Shown: positions 34,402-45,059 of the stretch, in pieces | How positions within the stretch are numbered: position 1 is the stretch's first letter | How the letters are laid out: each line of letters starts with the position of its first letter | NCBI RefSeq assembly: GCF_000005505.3 | Contig: NC_016131.3 | Coordinates: 65,434,355-65,498,354, forward strand | Length of the DNA stretch: 64,000 nt | Direction of reading: 5' to 3' | From: Brachypodium distachyon | Lineage: Eukaryota > Streptophyta > Magnoliopsida > Poales > Poaceae | Translations under genes and position numbers: made by a program | The notes under the pieces: generated by a model | Databases searched by the model: none | The model's input: the letters and a program-made list of their open reading frames with translations, nothing else | What the model was told of the DNA's origin: nothing

Positions 34402-35226
34402 ATGGCAATGCGCAGGGTGGCGCCGCACATGTGCTCGCTGCTTGTCGCCATGGTTAATTTGCTCCCTTCGGGGGGCATGGCCATGGACTCCATCGGCAGC
34501 GTCTGCGGCGGGACCGCCTACACCGGCAGCGGCAAGGCCAGCGTCAACACCGTCCTGGCGGACCTCGTCGCCAAGGGCTCCTCCACGGGAGGCGGCTTCG
34601 CCACATCCCACGCCGGCAAGCCCGGCAGCCAAGACGACGAAGTCTACGGCCTCGCGCAATGCCGCGGCGACGTCTCCGGCAGCGACTGCTCGGCCTGCCT
34701 CGCCGACGCCGCCAGGCAGCTCCCGAACCTCTGCGGCTACGGGTCCGACGCCAGGATATGGTACGACTACTGCTTCGTGCGGTACTTGGGCACGAACTTC
34801 ATCGGGCAGGCGGACACGGGGTCCGGGGTGGTGTACGTGAACGTGCAGGCGGCGGCGGACAACCCCAGGGCGTTCGCCAAGTCCGTGGGGAAGGCGTTGC
34901 GGAAGGCCACGGCGCAGGCTTCGGGGTCGGGCGGTCTCGGGAGGGCCAAGGAGCTGCACACGCCGTTCGTGGTCGTCTACGGGCTGGCGCAGTGCACGGG
35001 GGACCTGGCGCCGCTGGCGTGCGCGCGGTGCCTCTCGGAGACGCTGTCCCGGTTCGGTTCATACTGCGGCGGCGGCGCGCAGCTAGGGTGCCAGATCAAC
35101 TACAGCAGCTGCAGGCTGCGCTACGAGATCTACCCCTTCTACTTCCCCCTCGACGACAGCGATCGCGCCGGCTTTCGCGGCGCCACCGACACGGCTAACT
35201 ACACCAAGATTATCGTGCACGATTAG
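34402..35226 (+). CDS. cysteine-rich repeat secretory protein (two DUF26/Gnk2 domains)
   Basis: Single-exon gene of 274 aa. DUF26 (Gnk2-homologous) domains are plant extracellular modules found in ginkbilobin-like secreted proteins, plasmodesmata-located proteins and cysteine-rich receptor kinases. A hydrophobic N-terminus (about residues 9-28) looks like a signal peptide. Two domains each hold the diagnostic C-x8-C-x2-C: C87/C96/C99 within QCRGDVSGSDCSACL, and C198/C207/C210 within QCTGDLAPLACARCL. Each is preceded by VYGLAQC. There is no kinase domain and no C-terminal membrane segment, so it is a soluble secreted form, not a CRK or PDLP. The start is the first ATG; the next Met codons (residues 3 and 10) would still keep most of the hydrophobic segment. 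Third-position GC is very high. The specific role is unknown. Confidence 0.93.
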   Translation: MAMRRVAPHMCSLLVAMVNLLPSGGMAMDSIGSVCGGTAYTGSGKASVNTVLADLVAKGSSTGGGFATSHAGKPGSQDDEVYGLAQCRGDVSGSDCSACLADAARQLPNLCGYGSDARIWYDYCFVRYLGTNFIGQADTGSGVVYVNVQAAADNPRAFAKSVGKALRKATAQASGSGGLGRAKELHTPFVVVYGLAQCTGDLAPLACARCLSETLSRFGSYCGGGAQLGCQINYSSCRLRYEIYPFYFPLDDSDRAGFRGATDTANYTKIIVHD

Positions 35227-36654
35227 CTTATGCTACGTACGTGATCCTTGAGATTTCTGATGTGCGTCTTTGTATTCATGCAACACACACATACGTCCTG
35301 GGAATAAGCTGAGGACTATGTAAGCTTTAGCCTTCGCATGCTGCAACTGGGAATAATAAATCTAATATCTTATTACGGTTTTGCTATTGATAAGTCGCTT
35401 GTTTTTTAACTAGAGATCAATCAACATGTCATCCATCGGATCTTAATCCAACGATAGCAAATGAGAGATGAGAGATTTGGGATGACCTTCAGATTTTAAT
35501 CCAACGGTTTTGAAACATCGATTGATATTTAAGCTTTATTTCTTTAAAAAAATGCGACTTATAAATAGTCACACGCATCTTATTAAATCAATAGAAATAA
35601 GGAAACCAATTCGAACCATGCTGTTGAAAAAGTTATGGACCCACCAAATAAATCAATCTCAGTATAAACTCGGTAACCAATAAGATAAGGAAACCAACAA
35701 AAGTTTGGTATAAACCAATACAGGAACCAATTGAGAAATGTATGGAAACCATTCTCTCACGGCAATCAATCCTCGATATCTAAGTAGAGGCAACCTACTG
35801 CCTAATTTTCCTATCTTCTGAGAGAACCATGTCATTGTTTTTTCCACGGCAGGTTTGTCTCGACGCAGTCAATCTCTTTTTCACGAACAGCTCTCCTTTT
35901 CTAGGTAATTTTGTTTTCACATACAGCTCTTTTCCCGTGATATGGTATTCCTGCTCGGGCGCTTTCCAGCCCGAGCAGCCATGAATTGCCGCAGCCTCAA
36001 ATCTCATCAAATTAATTGTTTCTTGCGAAACCGATAACGGGAAATTAATCTACGTCGCTCCATGAACCGATTCAGGCCAATAATAATCCGTCTCCCCTCT
36101 TCAATTCCTATTTGCAACTGACAAACTGCGAATGCCGCCCGTCGACATCAACATCTCGATCTCCCTCCGCGACCTATAAAATCAATTTCTGATCGCGTCA
36201 GCTCAAGCCCCTTTCCATCTTATCTCAAATCCCTCTCCTAATTTCACTTCATAGCAATAGTATAATCCATTACTGGCCAATCCCTCTCCATGTTCATCTC
36301 CTCCATAATTCAAGTCGTGCAGAACAATTTACTGGAGGGAGCAAAGCCGTCGTCTTCTCCTTTATAAAAGCCTTTCTGCTCAATTCGGTTCCATCTTGCT
36401 CCGCCACAGCTGGTACCACAACCTAGGTCACATTCCTTGTTGCCAACATCAGGGCATCAACAAATAAAGCTATTTCCCTAACTCATGTTCTTAGTTTTTC
36501 AGAAGACAAGATCACCATAAAGACGCATGTGGATTCGTTTCGACATGTTCTCCGGCACTAAGACATTAGCAACTCTACAGGCAACAATCAACAAATGTAC
36601 AATTAGCATTTCTTACATGTGGGTTTCGCCCAAAATAACGGGTCAAGCGACTCA
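35227..36654. other. intergenic with an isolated promoter-like TATA
   Basis: The first 150 bases are probably the 3' UTR of the DUF26 gene. CTTTATAAAAGCC at 36360-36372 looks like a strong plant TATA box, but no gene starts downstream. It may be the promoter of a lost gene or part of a solo LTR whose ends I could not prove. Confidence 0.45.
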
Positions 36655-36861
36655 GGGCATCCGCAATGGTAAGATCAGTACTGGCTCTCCACATAATTTA
36701 TAGTCAACGTTAAAATAACACATGCAATGGCTTGTGTCTTTAAACTACTCTAGATGATTTGTTAGCATTAAATGCGATGTTGTATAATGTTTAAAAGGTC
36801 GACCCTTAGTTAACTCTTAGTCGATTCTTTCCTTAAGAGTTTGACTCTTCATGAAGAGTCC
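36655..36861. mobile_element. truncated, inverted copy of the 2600-2895 Tourist-like MITE
   Basis: Starts with the same 14-bp GGGCATCCGCAATG terminus. Through about 36842 it is the reverse complement of the 2600-2895 element (shared AGTCAACGTTAAAATAACAC-like, TTTAAACT, GATTTGTTAGCATTAAATGC and AAAGGTCGAC segments). It stops after the palindrome GACTCTTCATGAAGAGTC and lacks the other terminus. Confidence 0.82.
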
Positions 36862-36957
36862 CTGTATTTCTTACATGTGGGTCCCGCCTTTCAGTCGAGA
36901 CATCAGGACAGACCCGACCCGTTAGCCCGTTAAGTCGTTTGCTTATCATCCCTACAG

Positions 36958-37651
36958 GCGCTCTGGTCCTCCTTCCCCACCTCCACCGCCGGCCCGGATC
37001 AATCGACGCCGCCGTCGCCGAGCAATCCCGGCCGCGCCTCCGACAACGTGTCCTTCTTCAATGACCACGAGACCCCTATCGGGAGCCGGTGGAAGAAGAT
37101 CCGGATGCGGCTGGCGAGGGATCCCCAGCTTCTTCACGGCCCAAAATCGACCCGCTCCGCGAGTTCGCGCCCAGGTGCTACGAGGGCGCCGTGGTGTTCT
37201 ACAGCACGCCGCTCCGGGCGTCCGCAAGGCGTTCGAGGACTGCAACGACATGCGCGCGCTGCGGGAGAACCTGGCCGCGACCTTCCAGTAGCGGGACATG
37301 TCCATGGACAGGGGCCTCCGGGAGAAGCTTTGGGCCGCCGCAGGGGAGAAGGCCGTGGTCCCGCCACGGCTCTTCGTGCGTGGCCGCGGCCTCGGTGGCG
37401 CCACCTAAGTTCTCGCGCTCCACGAGGACAGCTGCCTCCTCTCCCTCCTCCAACTCCCATGCTCGTCGGCGGTGGCGGCTGGGAGCAGGAAGACGAGGAC
37501 AAAGACGAAGATGGGCAAGTGCGAGGCTTGCGGGGGTGTGGGGTTTGTGGTTTGCGGCGAGTGCGACGGCAGCCGGAAGGTGTTCCACGACGGGCCCGGC
37601 CGGTGCGGCGGATGCTATGAGAATGGGCAGGAGGATAAGCATTTGTCTTGA
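36958..37651 (+). pseudogene. glutaredoxin-family pseudogene with C-terminal zinc ribbon
   Basis: Remnant of a plant glutaredoxin-domain protein of the type with a C-terminal C-x2-C repeat (At3g28850-like family). Recognisable in order: SRWKKIRMRLA, then DPLREFAPRCYEGAVVFYST in a second frame, then GVRKAFEDCNDMRALRENLA, RDMSMDRGLREKLWAAAGEK, VPPRLFVRGRGLGGAT, VLALHEDSC and CEACGGVGFVVCGECDGSRK in a third. Two frameshifts and two in-frame stops (TAG 37289-37291, TAA 37406-37408) break it. The original stop is at 37649-37651. The left edge follows CTACAG, an intact-looking splice acceptor, so an upstream exon may be missing. GC content remains gene-like, implying fairly recent decay. Confidence 0.85.
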
Positions 37652-38083
37652 CGGGTCGGATCTGCGCTGATGTGTCGACTGATAGGCGGGACCTTTCTGT
37701 AAGAAATAGTACAGTCTAAATCGATTAAACCGTTATTTCGAGGGAGGGGAATGGAAGTCAAACCAGGCTTCAACAGCGCGGTCAGGCCTTCAAACCAAGC
37801 GCGAGTCTCGAACCTCCCTAACGTCCACGTGTTGCACCCGACGAAGCAAAGCCTGAAACGTGGAGACAAGACGCCAGATCACGGCATGCATCCGCGACAC
37901 CTGCAACCGAACGAGAATCATCGGACCGGCAGCACGCCCGGTTTAAAAACGCAAACCATGGAGGGAGACTAGCTAGAGCTAGCGAGCTGTCCTGTCGCAG
38001 ATCGAGAGACGCTGAGAAAAACAGGGCACTAGAGCAGAGATAGCGCAAACAAAACACCGTGCCATCAGGAAGCGGATAGCATC

Positions 38084-38618
38084 ATGGCGTCCGGGGCGGT
38101 AAGACCGGCACTCGCCTACATCGTCGTGTACGTCGAGGACGTGGCCAAGTCGGCCGCCTGCTACGCCGCCGCCTTCGGCTACAGCGTCCGCCGCATCGAC
38201 CAGTCCCACAAGTAATTATTCCCCTGAACCTGGCATTAAGCTTCTTATGATCCGTGTACTGTGTACATACATCAGCGACGCCCTTCGGCTCTCAGGCCAA
38301 CTTTGACACACGTGTGTGCGTACGTGCAGGTGGGCGGAGCTGGACACCGGGTCGACGACCATCGCGTTCACGCCGCTGCACCAGAGGGAGACGGACGCGC
38401 TCACGGGCGAGGTGCAGCTGCCCAAGTCGCCACGCGAGCGGGGCCCCGTGGAGATCTGCTTCGACTACACGGACGTCGACGCCGCGTACCGGCGGGCCGT
38501 GGACAACGGGGCGGTCCCGGTGACCCCGCCGGAGCAGAAGAACTGGGGGCAGAAGGTCGGCTACGTCAGGGACCTCGATGGGAATATCGTGCGCATGGGG
38601 AGCCACGTGCGCGAGTAG
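38084..38618 (+). CDS. glyoxalase/VOC-superfamily protein
   Basis: Small metalloenzyme-fold protein of the glyoxalase I/bleomycin-resistance/dioxygenase superfamily. Two exons, 38084-38211 and 38330-38618, give 138 aa, one VOC domain. It opens with a first beta strand (ALAYIVVYVEDVAKSAACYA) and AFGYSVRR. Exon 2 holds WAELDTGSTTIAF, EICFDYTDVDAAYRRAV and a closing QKVGYVRDLDGNIVRMGSHV, the usual YxRDPDGN-type end of the fold. The junction splits the codon for K43 and follows GT-AG. The fold alone does not give the substrate; detoxification of a reactive aldehyde or xenobiotic is only a family-level guess. A CACACGTGTG motif sits in the intron. Confidence 0.9.
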
Positions 38619-39901
38619 TACTAGGTAGCATTACACGTAAGCGCGCGGGCCTAAATAACGGAGTGTTGCATACCCTGTCGATACTGAATAAATCGTGATC
38701 CAACTGACGTTCGTCCATGTCGTCCCTTTTTTTTTCAAGGAACATGTCGCAGCAAGTTCTCCGCGTATTTAAATGCTGTCGAATGAGAAACAACAAAAAA
38801 GGCTCTGCTTGTCTTAATTTGGGGCGTGTACCTAATTGAGCTCATTGCGGGACCGAGTTCATGATTCGTGCATATCGTTCTGTAGGATTAAAACTCGAAT
38901 TGCATGAGCTTTCGAGCTGCGGAGCCGTTAAATGCTGTTCCGCTTAATACCTCTAACCTTGCCAACGAAATGTTTTTTTTATCCCAATGTAGAAGGGTTG
39001 GAATTCGCCACATCCAAGGCTGTCACGGCTTTTTGCAAACTCATGAGTACAAGTGCACATGGGAAAAAAAATTAGGGTAAGTTTTTCACATAATACTGTA
39101 TTTCAGTTTTGGATCAAGTTCTGCGGAATACAAATAATCTACTCCCTCCGGCAAGTAAATCAACGACAACTAATTCAGTACCAATTCTAACAAGTGAAGC
39201 TCGACTTTTTTATAGACAGGCCCAGCAAAGTGTATCGAAGACAGGTCCAACATTGGTACACCTAAACGGCTATGCAGTCCACAACCGAAAATCATTTTCT
39301 GGATAAGATAACAACCCATCATCATGGAACATTATACATCCGTGAACCGAAACACCCGAACAAAATGATAAGTAGCTTTGTGCAGCTAAATATCTCGAGA
39401 TCAAGAACAACAGGTATACAAACAAAAGTTACCTACCACCCTCGACATAAGTATATTTCAAAACTCACTTTACGTTTTTATCCCGTGGCTTTTGTCTTGT
39501 GGTTTATTGTGATGTTTGTTTAGAGAGGTGTAATGGACCGGATTTTGACTCAAGACCTCCTGCTCTCATACTATATCGAATTGCATACACTAGCCAATTC
39601 AACAAAATCTCTAACTGGTAGGGTAATCAGAGCAATTCACGTGTACTTCAACAAAAACAAACATAAGGTCCTATCTCATTCTTCCCTCGGCACAACGTTT
39701 AAACAGTATCTTTATTCTTTTCTTCCGTTTTTGCTCCCAGTTAGGAATCTAGGGTATGTGACACTACACTTCCAAGGATATTCTTGTTTCTATATTTTTA
39801 GGTTTGATGTGTTTTAAAGGGGGGCTTGCACTTCGCCCGCGACAACTATTAGAAATTATGGATTCATAGTTGGTAGAAACTAGAAACGATCTTTGTACAT
39901 A
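38619..39901. other. 3' flank and intergenic
   Basis: The 3' UTR is likely in the first 100 bases (AATAAA at about 38687). A half-MITE is visible near 39139 (TACTCCCTCCGGCAAGTAAA) without a right end. Otherwise nothing is recognised. Confidence 0.5.
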
Positions 39902-40012
39902 CTCCCTCCGTCCCATATTAAGTGACTCAAATGTCCAAATATGAATGTATCTATGTCTAAAAAGTGTCTAGATACATGTAATAGAAAGTCACTTAATATA
40001 AGATGGAGAGAG
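39902..40012. mobile_element. Stowaway MITE
   Basis: 111 bp bordered by TA. Left end CTCCCTCCGTCCCATATTAA, right end TTAATATAAGATGGAGAGAG, with the standard ATGAATGTATCTATG and TAGATACATGTAATA internal segments. Confidence 0.9.
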
Positions 40013-41269
40013 TATAACATAACTAGGTCACTGCTCATAGGTAGTTATTCGAGAACAACCTCTGTCACCATGTAGTGTGTCTCCCTCGCCTCCAATACTT
40101 GCTTTGGCGTCTAGAGGTGGGAAGGAGGACACTAGTTTTAGGCTTTGCGGTGGTTAGGGCCTGAGATTTTTAGGCCTAGTGTTCGAGCAATGACCTTGTG
40201 GCGGTGAATACTTGTGTGTGGAAATAAATGTATCCGACTCCTTCTTCGCCCTGACGGCGCCCTCACCGGTATCGACGAGGGAATTCCTTAATTGTGTGTG
40301 ACGACGGGCTACATTGGCATATCCAAACTAGAGGGCTTTCGATTAGAGAGAGCACGGGCGTGTGTTCTCATGGATTTGGGTGACCATCCTTGTGTCTTTT
40401 GATGCGGCCATCTTCACTCAGGTCTTCTACTCCGGTGAATTGAAGTGATGACGTAGGTTTGTACACCTGCAAAATGTGGGTCCATCGGTCCTTGGTCGAC
40501 GTGGGAACATTCAAGAGTTTGTCAACATGTTGTAGATAGGTTTTTAATGCGATAATCAAAGCATCTTAGAGCGATTAACTTTTTTTTTTCTGAAAGCATG
40601 GAGGTCATTTAACCTGTTGTGTAATCGTTACCTGTCACGCCTGTTCTTCTTCTTCTTTTTTTCAGTTTCTCCGGCGGTGAAAAAAAAAAATTATGATAAG
40701 GGCCATGATAATCCATCACAATGCCAAACGCAGCCTAAGTGTGTATGGCTATCCTTATCACTTTAGAGCATCTCAAGACTCAAGTATCATCCCGGAGTAG
40801 ATCTGAGCATATCTCGACCTGGCCTTCATCAAGGCAGCAAAATGCCAAGCCCGGGCCCAAATCTGAGGAGCATAAATTAATTTTAATCCAACCGGGTTTT
40901 TTAGACTTCTGGACCGATCTTCAGCGGGAAAAAAAACAAGAAAACCGAACCCGGCAGAAAATATTGGGCTTCGGGCCGTGCCATTCAAGCAAGGCTGCCC
41001 ATGCCCAGGTAGACCCAAAGGCAGGCCAGCAAGCCACGACGCTACGCTGTTCCAGTGTTTTCCACTTGTCGCTCGAACCCAGCCGTTTCAAGCGGCCGAG
41101 CCGCCATCCGCACGACAGCGAAGCCGCACCACCCGCACGAAACCTGCGACCGACCGACCGACTGAGAGAACCCGGCATCGTTCTGGGTGCTTCGCGGGCG
41201 CGCCCGAACCCTCTACCAGCTTACGCCATTGCGCCGAGCCTAAACCGCCCAGCTCATCCCCTCCCGCGC
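40013..41269. other. intergenic and distal HSP70 promoter
   Basis: 40.0-40.6 kb contains no recognisable gene. From about 41.0 kb the sequence becomes GC-rich and lies upstream of HSP70. Scattered GAA/TTC half-sites occur here (for example near 41167, 41181, 41191 and 41206), which could be weak distal heat-shock elements. Confidence 0.5.
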
Positions 41270-41282
41270 GAACCTTCCCGAA
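41270..41282 (+). promoter_or_regulatory. heat-shock element (three perfect half-sites)
   Basis: GAACCTTCCCGAA is an exact GAA-nn-TTC-nn-GAA array, the binding site of a trimeric heat-shock factor. It lies 17 bp upstream of the HSP70 TATA box, the usual proximal position, so heat induction is expected. Confidence 0.85.
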
Positions 41283-41299
41283 CGCCACCGCTCCCGGGC

Positions 41300-41307
41300 T
41301 ATATAAG
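41300..41307 (+). promoter_or_regulatory. TATA box of HSP70
   Basis: TATATAAG in a GC-rich setting, about 150 bp upstream of the start codon. Transcription should start near 41330, giving a 5' UTR of about 125 nt that is A/C-rich, as in many plant heat-shock leaders. Confidence 0.85.
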
Positions 41308-41454
41308 ATCGCCCCCTTCTAATCCCTCGCCCCATCAAACTCAGCGAAGCATATCCACATCGAAAGAACAACTCGATCGATCACAGAAAGCATCCAAATT
41401 CCAATTCAGCTTTCGAAACTCTTCTCCAGGTCTCGTGTTTGATTGGATCGGAGG

Positions 41455-43715
41455 ATGGCGAGCAAGGGCGGCAGCAACAACAAGGGCGAGGGCCCGGCGA
41501 TCGGCATCGACCTCGGCACGACCTACTCCTGCGTCGGCGTCTGGCAGCATGACCGTGTGGAGATCGTCGCCAACGACCAGGGCAACCGCACCACGCCCTC
41601 CTATGTCGCCTTCACCGACACTGAGAGGCTCATCGGCGACGCCGCCAAGAACCAGGTCGCCATGAACCCCACCAACACCGTCTTCGGTAAGTCCCGCGTG
41701 CCTCATCTTTTTTTTTCCGAGAATTCCGTGAGTGGTTGGTTTTCGTAGCTGTCGTGCTTGCTCTGCTTTTTCCTCTGTTTCGGCGGGCGGCACAGGTGAA
41801 AACAACTGATGAACTGATCTTGCCAACTTAAGTAGCAGAATAATGAAATTATCCGAACATAACTTAGGAAAAGACCTGAATTATCGAAATCAGCGAAATA
41901 ATTTACGGTTGTTTAATCCTGAGCACGTGAGCAGTCCCTGACCACTCTGTTTTGTCAAACTGTCATACAGATGCCAAGCGGCTCATCGGTCGGCGCTTCT
42001 CGGACCCGTCCGTGCAGGCGGACATGAAGCTGTGGCCGTTCAAGGTGGTCCCGGGAGCCGGCGACAAGCCGATGATCGTGGTGACCTACAAGGGCGAAGA
42101 GAAGAAGTTCTCCGCCGAGGAGATCTCCTCCATGGTGCTCACCAAGATGAGGGAGATCGCCGAGGCCTTCCTCAGCACGACCATCAACAACGCCGTCGTC
42201 ACTGTCCCGGCCTACTTCAACGACTCCCAGCGCCAGGCCACCAAGGACGCCGGCGTGATCGCGGGCCTCAACGTCATGCGCATCATCAACGAGCCCACGG
42301 CCGCTGCCATCGCCTACGGGCTCGACAAGAAGGCCACCAGCACCGGGGAGAAGAACGTGCTCATCTTCGACCTCGGTGGCGGCACCTTCGACGTGTCCAT
42401 CCTCACCATCGAGGAAGGCATATTCGAGGTCAAGTCCACCGCCGGTGATACTCACCTGGGAGGCGAGGACTTCGACAACCGGATGGTGAACCACTTCGTG
42501 CAGGAGTTCAGGAGGAAGAACAAGAAGGACATCAGCGGCAACCCGAGGGCGCTCCGGCGGCTGAGGACGGCCTGCGAGAGGGCCAAGAGGACGCTCTCCT
42601 CCACCGCCCAGACCACCATCGAGATCGACTCGCTGTACGAGGGGATCGACTTCTACGCGACCATCACACGGGCCCGGTTCGAGGAGCTCAACATGGACCT
42701 GTTCCGCAAGTGCATGGAGCCCGTGGAGAAGTGCTTGCGGGACGCCAAGATGGACAAGACGCAGATCCACGACATTGTGCTCGTGGGAGGTTCCACCAGG
42801 ATCCCCAAGGTGCAGCAGCTGCTCCAGGATTTCTTCAACGGAAAGGAGCTCTGCAAGAGCATCAACCCTGACGAGGCCGTGGCGTACGGCGCCGCCGTCC
42901 AGGCCGCTATCCTGAGCGGCGAGGGCAACCAGAAGGTGCAGGACCTGCTGCTGCTCGACGTCACGCCGCTCTCCCTGGGGCTGGAAACTGCCGGAGGCGT
43001 GATGACCACGCTGATCCCGAGGAACACTACCATCCCCACCAAGAAGGAGCAGGTCTTCTCCACATACTCCGACAACCAGCCCGGCGTGCTCATCCAGGTG
43101 TACGAGGGCGAGAGGACGAGGACCAAGGACAACAACCTGCTGGGCAAGTTCGAGCTCTCCGGCATCCCCCCGGCGCCCCGTGGCGTGCCCCAGATCACCG
43201 TCACCTTCGACATCGACGCCAACGGCATCCTCAACGTGTCCGCGGAGGACAAGACCACGGGGCAGAAGAACAAGATCACCATCACCAACGACAAGGGGCG
43301 GCTGAGCAAGGAGGAGATCGAGCGGATGGTGCAGGAGGCCGAGAAGTACAAGTCGGAGGACGAGCAGGTGAGGCAGAAGGTGGAGGCCCGCAACGCGCTG
43401 GAGAACTACGCCTACAACATGCGCAACACGGTCAAGGACGACAAGATCGCGTCCAAGCTGCCCGCCGAGGACAAGAAGAAGATCGAGGACTCCATCGAGG
43501 ACGCCATCAGGTGGCTCGACGGGAACCAGCTCGCCGAGGCCGAGGAGTTCGAGGACAAGATGAAGGAGCTGGAGAACATCTGCAACCCCCTCATTTCCAA
43601 GATGTACCAGGGCGGCCCGGCCGGCATGGACGAGGACGTGCCCAGTGGCGGCGCCGGCGCCGGCACCGGTGGTGGGAGCGGCGGCGCCGGGCCTAAGATC
43701 GAAGAGGTGGACTAA
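41455..43715 (+). CDS. HSP70: cytosolic heat shock protein 70
   Basis: ATP-dependent chaperone of the cytosol and nucleus. Two exons, 41455-41686 and 41971-43715, give 658 aa. The ATPase domain has the three family signatures: [12 protein letters not shown] (from about 18), [14 protein letters not shown] (from about 209) and [15 protein letters not shown] (from about 345). The substrate-binding domain and helical lid follow, then a Gly-rich tail and the terminal EEVD that binds TPR co-chaperones, which places it in the cytosol. The single intron splits the Asp codon after NTVFG/D, the usual plant HSP70 position. Strong third-position GC makes the opposite strand open for about 600 codons. The upstream heat-shock element and TATA suggest an inducible member. 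Confidence 0.97.
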
Positions 43716-44682
43716 GCGAGTCGTGACAGACAGGTCTTTCTTCAGCTGGTCGTTGTGCCGCATTCAGTGTTCTGGTGTCTTACCTGAGTTTATGCTGTTA
43801 TGGTCGAATAATGCAAGTGCTTGTGTAGAGGTTCATTAGGTTTAGTAAGCAATATGTACTGGGTTACTAGAAGAAATAATTTGTGAAATCAATGTGTTCT
43901 TGTAATTCCTTGCCCTATGCTCTGGATAAACGGATACATTGTTCTTCTCTCTCACTTCAGTACCATGCTGTCATTCTCACTTCTATGGTTGTACCCCGCC
44001 AGAATCGGAAAACTTCAAAAGCAGAGATGATGGTTCATTTTCAGACAGAACTCTGGGGAACCCATTTCATTTTCAGAGAAAACTCTAGGAAACGGGAAAT
44101 GTTCCATGTTTGTACTACAACCATCAAAGTATCAACAAGGAACAATTATTAACTGAGGTACCTTCTACTGAGAGCAGCTGCATCCCCGGTTCTTCTCCTC
44201 CATCATTTTTTTCTGTTGATGAACAGGGTCAGTCCTCCGGCTCCATTTTATAAAAGGGATTCCCTTTATAAAATGAAACCAAAATGGAGCGGAGACTGAA
44301 CCAGAAGGTTTCATACTCTACAATAAAATTCAGGTAATAAAAACTACTGACACACCAGTGTTTTAGACGATGAAGTTCAGGTAAAAAAAACTACTGACAG
44401 ACCAGTTAAAAACTAAAGACATAGCGCTCCTACAAAACTCCCAGGCAGCTATCTTCCGGCAGCTCTTTTTCCGGCACCAGTTTACTTCGTGCACCAATGT
44501 TCTCCATCATTCTTCATGCATTTATGATTTATCTATCTTTGCTTAACCTGTCTTCAGCTGCATCCAGTATGAGCTCCTCGCCGACGTAATCAGACAGTCC
44601 GTAGAACTAAGCGAACCACAGATCTCCTTCAGCTTCGTCAAAATGGATCCAAGAAACCGCATTGCCATTTAGAACAGTGAAT
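43716..44682. other. HSP70 3' flank and intergenic
   Basis: Probable 3' UTR to about 43.9 kb. A short direct repeat of TTCAGGTAA-AAAACTACTGACA-CCAGT occurs twice at about 44330-44406. No gene is seen. Confidence 0.5.
44235..44296. repeat. small nested palindrome
   Basis: The outer arms CTCCGGCTCCATTTT and AAAATGGAGCGGAG pair. Inside, CATTTTATAAAAGGGA pairs with TCCCTTTATAAAATG. At about 62 bp it looks like a minimal MITE or its remnant, with no clear target duplication. Confidence 0.6.
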
Positions 44683-45059
44683 ACAGATGTCAGTTTTTTT
44701 TTATGGAGTGGACTAACGAGGGGCGTGCCCCACGCAAGCGTCGCCAGCGGCGCTTCCCCCCTCGTGCCCCCGCTCGCCTCGATGCATGTTCGCGCGCCCG
44801 ATCGCGCTCTCGCAGTTCGCCGCGCAGCCCACACAACAAGCCTGCAGCCCAAGCCCCGCAATGCAAGCCCACTAGCAGCGCAACCCATTTAGGCTGCAGC
44901 GTGATGTCTATCTTCCTAGGCTTCCTAGGCTTTGGGCCCAATTTGCTTTAGCATTTTTCCCTACTAAATTGCATCTATTTTTCATGCGTACAAAATTTAA
45001 TTGAATCTAGTACTGTACTGGGAATTCATCGATATACACGTCAATCTCTGTAAAGTAGC

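Noticed and set aside
35610..36460. Possible solo LTR with internal TATA (TATAAAAG at 36363)
   Set aside because: TGTTG-like and CAACA-like ends can be picked, but no matching 5-bp target duplication, primer-binding site or polypurine tract is visible.
41955..43763. 602-codon frame opposite HSP70
   Set aside because: A codon-periodicity shadow of the real gene. Low-complexity product.
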